Source of the DNA: Neolewinella lacunae
GTDB taxonomy: Bacteria > Bacteroidota > Bacteroidia > Chitinophagales > Saprospiraceae
Length of the DNA stretch: 64,000 nucleotides
NCBI RefSeq assembly: GCF_014349155.1
Contig: NZ_JACSIT010000138.1
Coordinates: 23,926-87,925 of the forward strand
Direction: 5' to 3'
Shown here: positions 58,463 to 64,000 of the stretch, one piece after another
How the letters are laid out: each line of letters opens with the position of its first letter
Numbering within the stretch: the stretch's first letter is position 1
Translations under genes and position numbers: made by a program
Notes under the pieces: model-generated
The model's database searches: none
Seen by the model: only the letters and a program-made list of their open reading frames with translations
What the model was told of the DNA's origin: nothing

Positions 58463-58529
58463 GGCTATTTTGCCTTTGGGGCATATCGGGCAATATGCGT
58501 TTGAATATCTAGCGTGGTTTAAAATCCAC

Positions 58530-58901
58530 CTATTTAACCCACGCCGCCCAGGGGATAACGAAAGGCAAAACCAATACCCATACCAAGAAAAATACCGCCA
58601 TCCCCGAGGGATAAACTTGATTATTTTTGATGGCCGGTAAGGCAACCACCAAAAGCCAAATGCCTTTATAAATGAGTTGCAGTAACAGGACGGGGGAAAA
58701 CGACAGGGGCCTCCAAAGCCCCAGCACCGAAATAAGCGCAATGGCTAACCATAAGCAACCGATCAGGCGGATGAATTCGGCTGAAGGATAGGCATTTTGA
58801 AACACCGTTGCTGCGGATATCCTGGGGAAAAACAAAGACGTAATTCCGATGTATCCGGCTACTACGATATTGGCCAGATAAATAATCTTTATTCCAGTCA
58901 T
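58530..58901 (-). CDS. Small four-helix membrane protein, unknown
   Basis: About 123 residues (start 58901, MTGIKIIYLANIVVAG; an ATG at 58925 would add eight residues but overlap the upstream gene). Four hydrophobic helices are visible: IIYLANIVVAGYIGITSLFF, EFIRLIGCLWLAIALISVLG, SPVLLLQLIYKGIWLLVVAL and VFFLVWVLVLPFVIPWAAWV. The pattern is that of small DoxX-like or DUF4345-like proteins, but no motif decides it. It follows the GNAT gene by 4 bp and is probably co-transcribed. Its base composition is visibly A/T-richer than the genes to the left. Confidence 0.8.
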   Translation of the reverse strand: MTGIKIIYLANIVVAGYIGITSLFFPRISAATVFQNAYPSAEFIRLIGCLWLAIALISVLGLWRPLSFSPVLLLQLIYKGIWLLVVALPAIKNNQVYPSGMAVFFLVWVLVLPFVIPWAAWVK

Positions 58902-58905
58902 AGTT

Positions 58906-59460
58906 TTATACACTCTTATGTCCATTATTTTCCACAACGTAGCAAAGACATCGTTGGAAAGCAGGGTAATCCATTAACTTGGGGTGATTAAATTCCCCGG
59001 CTTTGGTCATGCCTATTTTCTTCATCACATTCTCGGATTTGGCGTTATCGGCCGTACAGGTTGCGATGACTTTTCGGAGGCCCAACTGCCCAAAAGCAAA
59101 ATCGAGGCATCTTTTGGCTCCTTCCGTTGCGTATCCCTTTCCCCAGGCGCTTTTTTTCAGCCGCCATCCGATATCGACTGCCGGAGTAAAGTCTGAGGCG
59201 TAATCCTGGTAAGCCAGGCCAATAAAGCCAATAAAGGTTCCTGAACTTAAAATTTCGGTGGCAAAATAGGTATAGCCGTTTTGCTGGTATTGTGCTTGCA
59301 GCCGCTGGATGAATTGGTCGGTTTCGTTTTTATTCAGGCGTTTGGGAAAGTGCCGCATCACTTCTTCGTCCGCGTTGATGGCGGCGAAGGCGTCCAGGTC
59401 GCCCGGGATCCAGTCCCGAAAGCCGAGTCGTTCGGACGTAAAAAGGTAGGCTTTCTCCAT
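58906..59460 (-). CDS. GNAT-family acetyltransferase (RimJ/RimL-like)
   Basis: A 184-residue enzyme; start at 59460 (MEKAYLFTSERLGFRDWIPG). RimJ-type marks: TSERLGFRDWIPGDLDAFAA, EEVMRHFPKRLNKNE, FIGFIGLAYQDY, DIGWRLKKSAWGKGYATEGA (the acetyl-CoA loop WGKGYATEG), CLDFAFGQLGLRKVIATCTA and NAKSENVMKKIGMTKAGEF. Probably acetylates a protein N-terminus, amino acid or small amine. It heads a two-gene unit with the membrane protein downstream. Confidence 0.93.
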   Translation of the reverse strand: MEKAYLFTSERLGFRDWIPGDLDAFAAINADEEVMRHFPKRLNKNETDQFIQRLQAQYQQNGYTYFATEILSSGTFIGFIGLAYQDYASDFTPAVDIGWRLKKSAWGKGYATEGAKRCLDFAFGQLGLRKVIATCTADNAKSENVMKKIGMTKAGEFNHPKLMDYPAFQRCLCYVVENNGHKSV

Positions 59461-59544
59461 CTGGGTTAGATTGTGGGGCACGCTGCCTCTCCGGGTGGTT
59501 TGCCCGGGGGGCTAAAATAGGCTTCTTGCTTCCCTTCTACCAAA

Positions 59545-59587
59545 GAAAAAAGTGCGTCAGGGAAAGCACAGTGCCGCCCCTGACGCA
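59545..59587 (-). terminator. Intrinsic terminator of the operon at 59611-60396
   Basis: A perfect 10-bp stem TGCGTCAGGG/CCCTGACGCA (59553-59562 and 59578-59587). On the minus strand it is followed by a six-T run within ACTTTTTTC. It lies 23 bp past the stop at 59611. Confidence 0.85.
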
Positions 59588-59610
59588 GTAGTCAATACTT
59601 TCCAGGATGA

Positions 59611-60030
59611 TCAGCCGATCACCCGCTTATCTTTCGCCACAAATTTTGCGAAGCCGAGGAGCGCACCCGTTACCATCAGGTTACGGAAGAAATTGACCAT
59701 TTCCAACTCTTGCTCACGCGCGAGGTCTGGGGACATCATTCCCTCGGTGCCCAGTTCGTGACCCATCGCCCGGGGGAGGTGGACGAGCAGCGCCATCAGC
59801 ACGACATACAGGGCCATCATGGCGTAGGCCAGCTTATCGAACTTCCCGATCACGGCGCTTACGATGAAAGCCAGTATACAAACCAGGGTGAAGTAATTCC
59901 AGAAATAAGGGAATGGCAAGTAGTCGGGGACGAACGACGCGCCCACTTCCGGTTTCCCCAGGTGCAACCCTACGTACAGCAAGAAAGACAGCGGAAACAG
60001 GTACTTTCCGATGTGGAGTATTTTATCCAT
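59611..60030 (-). CDS. Four-helix membrane protein, DoxX-like
   Basis: A 139-residue inner-membrane protein. Four helices: YLFPLSFLLYVGLHLG, YFWNYFTLVCILAFIVSAVI, LAYAMMALYVVLMALLVHLP and FFRNLMVTGALLGFAKFVA. The last with its preceding polar loop (GMMSPDLAREQELEMVNFFR) recalls DoxX/DUF4267-like proteins, which bind quinone-oxidoreductase partners or have no assigned role. The YCII-like gene lies 9 bp upstream, so the pair is an operon, ending at the terminator at 59545-59587. Confidence 0.85.
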   Translation of the reverse strand: MDKILHIGKYLFPLSFLLYVGLHLGKPEVGASFVPDYLPFPYFWNYFTLVCILAFIVSAVIGKFDKLAYAMMALYVVLMALLVHLPRAMGHELGTEGMMSPDLAREQELEMVNFFRNLMVTGALLGFAKFVAKDKRVIG

Positions 60031-60039
60031 TGTTTCTGC

Positions 60040-60396
60040 TTAATTGCCTGGGAAGGGGATGAGCGGCCGAATTTCTACTGAGCTGCCTGGGTACTTTAAT
60101 ATCGGGCAGGTTTTGCTCCATTCCTGGACCTCTTCCAGGCTGTCTGCTTTACACAGCAAGAAGCCCGAAACCAGTACGCTATCGGCCTCCTTGTGGGGGT
60201 GACCCTGGGCTACGCCACTATGGTTGACGATGGACGCGTCGTAGCGCATGGGGGCGGTGTGGAGCAATTTACCCTGCATTGCGATGTGGCCTATCCAAGC
60301 CTGCCACCTGGGCATATCTTCGGCCATGTCCTGGGAAGTGGACAGGTATCCGTCTGCGGCACTGGCATTACGGAATAATAAAAGAAACTCTGTCAT
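60040..60396 (-). CDS. YCII-related domain protein
   Basis: A 118-residue cytoplasmic protein with the dimeric ferredoxin-like YCII fold: EFLLLFRNASAADGYLSTSQ, MPRWQAWIGHIAMQGKLLHT, VLVSGFLLCKADSLEEVQEW and SSVEIRPLIPF. YCII proteins are small enzymes or binding proteins, often near ECF sigma factors; none is here. It is followed by the DoxX-like gene. A Crp/Fnr regulator on the same strand lies 72 bp upstream. Confidence 0.9.
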   Translation of the reverse strand: MTEFLLLFRNASAADGYLSTSQDMAEDMPRWQAWIGHIAMQGKLLHTAPMRYDASIVNHSGVAQGHPHKEADSVLVSGFLLCKADSLEEVQEWSKTCPILKYPGSSVEIRPLIPFPGN

Positions 60397-60468
60397 TGCT
60401 GGAGAGATTAAACGGTGAACGATACCGCAAAGATCCCGGCCAGTATTTTCCCCGACGATGACAAAAGT

Positions 60469-61035
60469 CTACAATTTCGCTTTTAGCCGGCTGAATACAT
60501 CTTTATTGATGCCGAGGTAAGAGGCAAGGAGTTTGCTGGACAGCCTGGTCAGCAATGCCGGGCGGTTTTCCATCAACCACTTGATGCGGTCGAGGGCAGA
60601 AAGGGAGACGAAGGTATTGATGCGATAGACTGAATTGGCATAGGAAGCCTCCAGAATTTGCTTGTAAACCTTATCAAACTGCGGAACGGTTTCCATCATT
60701 TCCTGAAATCCATGGCGATCAATCGCAAAGAGTTCGCAAGGCTCCACCGTTTTAATGTTTTCGCTGGCGGGCTGGCCGCTGCCAAAGCTGATGAGCTCGC
60801 TGCACCAGTTATCTTCGATTACGATGTCTCTGGTGGTTTCGTTCATGTCGTTGTCGTAAACGTAAACTTGTAAGCACCCTTTGGCCACGAAATAGACGTA
60901 CTTGCATACTTCGCCTTGGGTGAGCAATTGTTGCTTTCTTTTGGTTTCCACCCGTTGGAATTTGGCCAAGACCAAGTCGAGGTTGTCGAGATCATTACCC
61001 AGCCTTTTGCTGAGGTGGTGCCTTAGTGTCTCCAT
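60469..61035 (-). CDS. Crp/Fnr-family transcriptional regulator
   Basis: A 188-residue protein. A cyclic-nucleotide-binding-like domain comes first (KRKQQLLTQGEVCKYVYFVA, GCLQVYVYDNDMNETTRDIV, ELISFGSGQPASENIKTVEP), then a dimerisation helix and a C-terminal winged helix (RPALLTRLSSKLLASYLGIN, KDVFSRLKAKL). The cAMP-contact arginine of true CRP is not obvious and no Fe-S cysteine cluster is present, so the signal is unknown. It may control the YCII/DoxX-like pair downstream (inference). Confidence 0.93.
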   Translation of the reverse strand: METLRHHLSKRLGNDLDNLDLVLAKFQRVETKRKQQLLTQGEVCKYVYFVAKGCLQVYVYDNDMNETTRDIVIEDNWCSELISFGSGQPASENIKTVEPCELFAIDRHGFQEMMETVPQFDKVYKQILEASYANSVYRINTFVSLSALDRIKWLMENRPALLTRLSSKLLASYLGINKDVFSRLKAKL

Positions 61036-61304
61036 TTTTTTGCACTTGTGGTATTCTTCGGTGGCTCACTGCACTCTTCCCTGCGGGCCGCGCGCCAGCG
61101 TTTTTCAGGTCCTGAGGCGTAAAAATAGGGCTGTGGGGATGATTTTTCCTAGACTGTAACTCTTTTCACGGCACTTGGCAGGCCCTCGGGTCTTTTCCTT
61201 ACTGGTACAGCGCCTACTTGATGCTGAAGGTGCAATAGGATCATGAAAAAAATTAGTTATTGCGGATGTCCGGGCCAACTGCTTTTTACTTACATCTTTA
61301 TTCG

Positions 61305-62324
61305 TCAGTTGGTGAACTTAATCAGAACATAAGTAAGGACGTAAGCAAAAACGGGAGCGATTGCCCAAATGGTAAAGAATCTTTGCACGGTATTCTTTCC
61401 AAAGGTTCTCTTAAATCCGACTTTGCTGACACTCAATGCAATGAATGCTACTCCATTTAACTGCACCAGTGAAGTAGGAATGCCTTTCGTCACGGAGGCG
61501 ACTAAAAGGAGAGTGGCAGTAATGACCGCAATTATGGTCGCGTAGAAAGGAGAAACTTCCACGATATCTTTTCCAGTTGTCTCTGTCACCTTATGCCCCA
61601 ACAAGGAACTTCCGATGGCAAAACAAGGAGCGACAATCAAAACGGATAAGATGATAATGGGCAGAAAGTTTTTGATCGATCCCTGCCCAATTTCATTGGC
61701 GGTTAACGAAGCGATGGGTGCCGCAGCGTTGGCTACGTTGTTGGCTCCGATGGAGAAGGCGACGTATAACGAGGATAGAATCAAAATTGCCTTCAAGCCT
61801 TTGTGCCGACTCAAGTGCGCATAATCATCGGTAAAAAATTTGGCTTTGAGCAAAGGAAAAACCCATTTTGATAGGCTCAGCATCATTAAAAAGGCAATAA
61901 TCGGGAGAATGACCCAGGTAGGGATGACTTCGTAAAACAGTTTGCGGGTATTGAGGCCGTCCAAAGCTGTTGCAGCACCAGCAATTGAAAGTACGGTAGC
62001 TTGACTGGTAGACTGTGGCACTCCCATCAAGTTCGCTACCAGTATGGACACACCAATGGTAAATAAAATAATAGAAGTATTCAAAGGGGTAAAGTAGGAA
62101 TGATCCAGCAATCCATCACCCAGCGTTAAGGAAACTTCTTTACCAGCAATCAAGGCCCCGGCCAGTACCATGATGCCAAATAGCCCAGGTATCAGCGTTC
62201 GCTTTAACACATTCGCTCCGTAGGCCGCAGAAAACGCAGGGGCCGTTCCACTGCCACCCATATTCATGGCCAAAAACATGGCCAACAGAAATGGGACTGT
62301 TAAATTGGTGAATAATTCCGACAT
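61305..62324 (-). CDS. PiT-family inorganic phosphate (or sulfate) permease
   Basis: A 339-residue inner-membrane transporter with about ten helices. Both halves of the PiT inverted repeat are present: MFLAMNMGGSGTAPAFSAAY near the start, and AFSIGANNVANAAAPIASLT in the second half, the latter matching the GANDxANA signature with Asn for Asp. Also NLMGVPQSTSQATVLSIAG and VTKGIPTSLVQLNGVAFIAL. PiT proteins carry phosphate with H+ or Na+; some relatives (CysP) carry sulfate, and the altered signature makes the substrate open. A G-rich hairpin sits in its leader. Confidence 0.9.
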   Translation of the reverse strand: MSELFTNLTVPFLLAMFLAMNMGGSGTAPAFSAAYGANVLKRTLIPGLFGIMVLAGALIAGKEVSLTLGDGLLDHSYFTPLNTSIILFTIGVSILVANLMGVPQSTSQATVLSIAGAATALDGLNTRKLFYEVIPTWVILPIIAFLMMLSLSKWVFPLLKAKFFTDDYAHLSRHKGLKAILILSSLYVAFSIGANNVANAAAPIASLTANEIGQGSIKNFLPIIILSVLIVAPCFAIGSSLLGHKVTETTGKDIVEVSPFYATIIAVITATLLLVASVTKGIPTSLVQLNGVAFIALSVSKVGFKRTFGKNTVQRFFTIWAIAPVFAYVLTYVLIKFTN

Positions 62325-62336
62325 GGATCAAAATTT

Positions 62337-62368
62337 CCCCCTCCCAGCTTTTGAAGACTGGAAGGGGG
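62337..62368 (-). promoter_or_regulatory. Hairpin in the leader of the PiT-type permease gene
   Basis: Arms CCCCCTCCCAG and CTGGAAGGGGG (one C-A/A-C mismatch region) 13 bp upstream of the permease ATG and 73 bp past the TonB-receptor stop. It could terminate the receptor transcript or control access to the permease start. Confidence 0.5.
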
Positions 62369-62440
62369 ACAGCTAGTAGTAGAAAAAAAAGTGCACTGGG
62401 CGCGTAGCAAACCAAACTCTGCCCAAAATCTCGAAAAAAG

Positions 62441-64000
62441 CTAAAACAAATTATAGCGCAGGGTGATGCCGTAGGTACGGGGGTCACCAAGCACGCCTGC
62501 ATAATGCCCGGCGTTTCCTCCCGCTGCCAGGAGCTGCTCGAAGTAGTCCGTATTGGTGAGGTTTCGGCTCCAGACGTACACCGTGATGCCTTCCTGGGTT
62601 CTGAAACCGAAGCGGGCGTTGACCAGCGCGTAGCCATCGATGTTCAGGAAGAGGGACGGGGTTGGATTAGAGGAAAAAGAGGAGCGGTAGAATACGTCAG
62701 TGCCGAAAAAGAGTTCTCCTTTTTGCCCGATCAGTTTTCCTCCCGTAAATAATTCAATACCCGAAGCAACCGACCATTTAGAGATGCCAGGGAGTACTTC
62801 GCCGGAGATGTCTTTCACTTCATTGCCACCGCTGCCCGTTTCTTCCAGGGGCACGGGGGCATTGGTGAACTTTACGTATTTCCCGTCCGTGTAGCTTACC
62901 GAAGTAGTAAACCTTAGGTGTTTCGGCAGGTTATAAGCGCCTTCAATTTCAATTCCGGTCGTTCGTACTTGCTCGGCATTAGCCAGGTACCCCCTGATCA
63001 CGCCAATTTCAGCGGAACGTACCGTGGTTTGGTAGTTAAAAATATCCGTGTTGAAGAAGGTAAGGTTAAGGGTACTATTTTTCACGGGCCGCGTTTTAAC
63101 CCCTACTTCATAATGACTTACGCGCTCTGGTTGAACAACTGCCAAGTCTAAGACGGGAACTCCTTCTTCAGTCGGGATTCCCCCAAGGTTCAACCCAACT
63201 GGTTTGAATCCATTAGAGTAAGTCGCGTAGCCCATTACCGCTTCACTAAACACATAACGCAGGCTCAACTGTCCGGAAATATTCCAATCGTCTACCTCCG
63301 CCTGGAAGGTAAGGGGCGTAAAAACCCTGCGCTGCAAAGCGAGTAGATCCGGATCGGTAGTGACTAAACCACCCGAAACCTTTCGCGAAAAGTCTACTTC
63401 CTTCTCATCGTAATTGAACCTAATACCAGGCGTGGCAATCAACTTTTCGGTAATCTTCCAGTCTACCTGGGCAAACAAGGCACCACTAAAGTTTCTGAAA
63501 CTGGGCCGGTCCTCTTGGGTAAGCCCGTCCAGCAATCCCGGGGTTTCCCAGAGTGGATTCTGGTTGTTTTGGACAAAGCGCCACTGCTCACTTCCCGCTA
63601 TCTGAGTGTGCGCCCCAATGGGGTCCAATGTTTGGTAGAAAGCAAATAAGCCCACCGTTCCATTTACTTGTTCGTTAATCTCCCCCGAATAGCGTAACTC
63701 CTGCGACCATTGGTGGTGAATAGAAGGAGCCTGGGACTTGTTAATGGCATCTAAGCCCGTAAAGTCCCGGTCACTGGAAGGACCCCACTCCCAAGTCCTC
63801 CAAGCTGTAGTGGACGTCAATACTCCATTGCCCAATGCAAAGTCTGCATTCAGTGCTACCCCACCCATGTCCTGATCGGAACGCCAGGGGGTATTGGTAT
63901 CAATGACTCGGTCAAAAGGATTCCGACTGGGCAATTCATAGTTCAAGTCAGCAATAATTTGCTCAAACTGCCGGAATGCAGGTCGCTGCGTAGGTGCGGT
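62441..64000 (-). CDS. TonB-dependent receptor, C-terminal part (5' end outside window)
   Basis: The frame is open to the right edge, so 520 codons of a longer gene are seen. The barrel is typical: alternating strands (GVLTSTTAWRTWEWGPSSD, FSGALFAQVDWKITEKLIA, LSLRYVFSEAVMGYATYSNG), the TonB-receptor phrase YSNGFKPVGLN, then VSHYEVGVKTRPVKNSTLNL, and the closing NLTNTDYFEQ and YGITLRYNLF with terminal Phe. FKPVG and VRTTGIEIEGAYNLPKHLRF fit siderophore-type receptors; the plug and ligand region are missing, so the substrate cannot be read. Confidence 0.94.
   Translation of the reverse strand, partial: TAPTQRPAFRQFEQIIADLNYELPSRNPFDRVIDTNTPWRSDQDMGGVALNADFALGNGVLTSTTAWRTWEWGPSSDRDFTGLDAINKSQAPSIHHQWSQELRYSGEINEQVNGTVGLFAFYQTLDPIGAHTQIAGSEQWRFVQNNQNPLWETPGLLDGLTQEDRPSFRNFSGALFAQVDWKITEKLIATPGIRFNYDEKEVDFSRKVSGGLVTTDPDLLALQRRVFTPLTFQAEVDDWNISGQLSLRYVFSEAVMGYATYSNGFKPVGLNLGGIPTEEGVPVLDLAVVQPERVSHYEVGVKTRPVKNSTLNLTFFNTDIFNYQTTVRSAEIGVIRGYLANAEQVRTTGIEIEGAYNLPKHLRFTTSVSYTDGKYVKFTNAPVPLEETGSGGNEVKDISGEVLPGISKWSVASGIELFTGGKLIGQKGELFFGTDVFYRSSFSSNPTPSLFLNIDGYALVNARFGFRTQEGITVYVWSRNLTNTDYFEQLLAAGGNAGHYAGVLGDPRTYGITLRYNLF

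Overview
The window looks like chromosomal DNA from a GC-rich member of the Bacteroidota, most likely a Saprospiria/Lewinella-type organism (inference). The evidence is: a T9SS-type C-terminal sorting domain, a TonB-dependent receptor, hybrid AraC-type and NarL-type two-component systems with β-propeller sensors, DUF3822 and the 31-residue AURKAIP1/COX24 protein, and promoter -7 boxes of the Bacteroidota TAnnTTTG type, several of them only a few bases from the start codon. There is no rRNA, CRISPR array, phage or transposase gene.

Layout. 0-5 kb: two identical tRNA-Glu genes, a coiled-coil membrane protein, a repeat-rich gap holding a MITE-like element, a small secreted carboxypeptidase-regulatory-like protein and Lon. 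5-13 kb: a GAF-like protein, an ApbE-type lipoprotein and a 1317-residue hybrid two-component regulator. 13.2-24.9 kb: a probable four-gene surface operon (2216-aa secreted protein, FN3-like secreted protein, outer-membrane β-barrel, T9SS cargo). 24.9-30.4 kb: DUF3822, an anchored conserved protein, TsaD, a DUF697/SHOCT protein, ScpB, and a DUF3037/HipA-like pair. 30.5-36.4 kb: a 1945-aa α2-macroglobulin with a SusC-like N-terminal module. 36.5-41.3 kb: an operon of unknown protein, sensor kinase and NarL regulator. 41.7-50.5 kb: RNase G, the COX24-like peptide, TPR, HU, a PAS/sigma-54 activator, fumarase and a CAP lipoprotein. 50.7-58.5 kb: DMT transporter, OmpH-like lipoprotein, GNAT, DUF5691, TrhO and a subtilisin with no signal peptide. 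58.5-64 kb is visibly more A/T-rich: small membrane and stress-type genes, Crp/Fnr, a PiT permease and the 3' part of a TonB-dependent receptor running off the right edge.

The least expected content is in repeats. (1) A 16-bp word, GCACCTGCGNCCGCGC, occurs 15 times exactly, both orientations, in genes and gaps. (2) A 143-bp inverted-repeat element with a 10-bp target duplication sits in frame inside the macroglobulin gene, adding exactly 51 codons without a stop; a 271-bp relative with matching ends lies at 1393-1663. (3) Two convergent gaps 28 kb apart share a ~90-bp sequence. (4) A 22-bp ACATTCGAA hairpin follows both tsaD and fumC. (5) tsaD and the DUF5691 gene both lack an ATG/GTG/TTG in the expected place and both have ATC after CTCCC.
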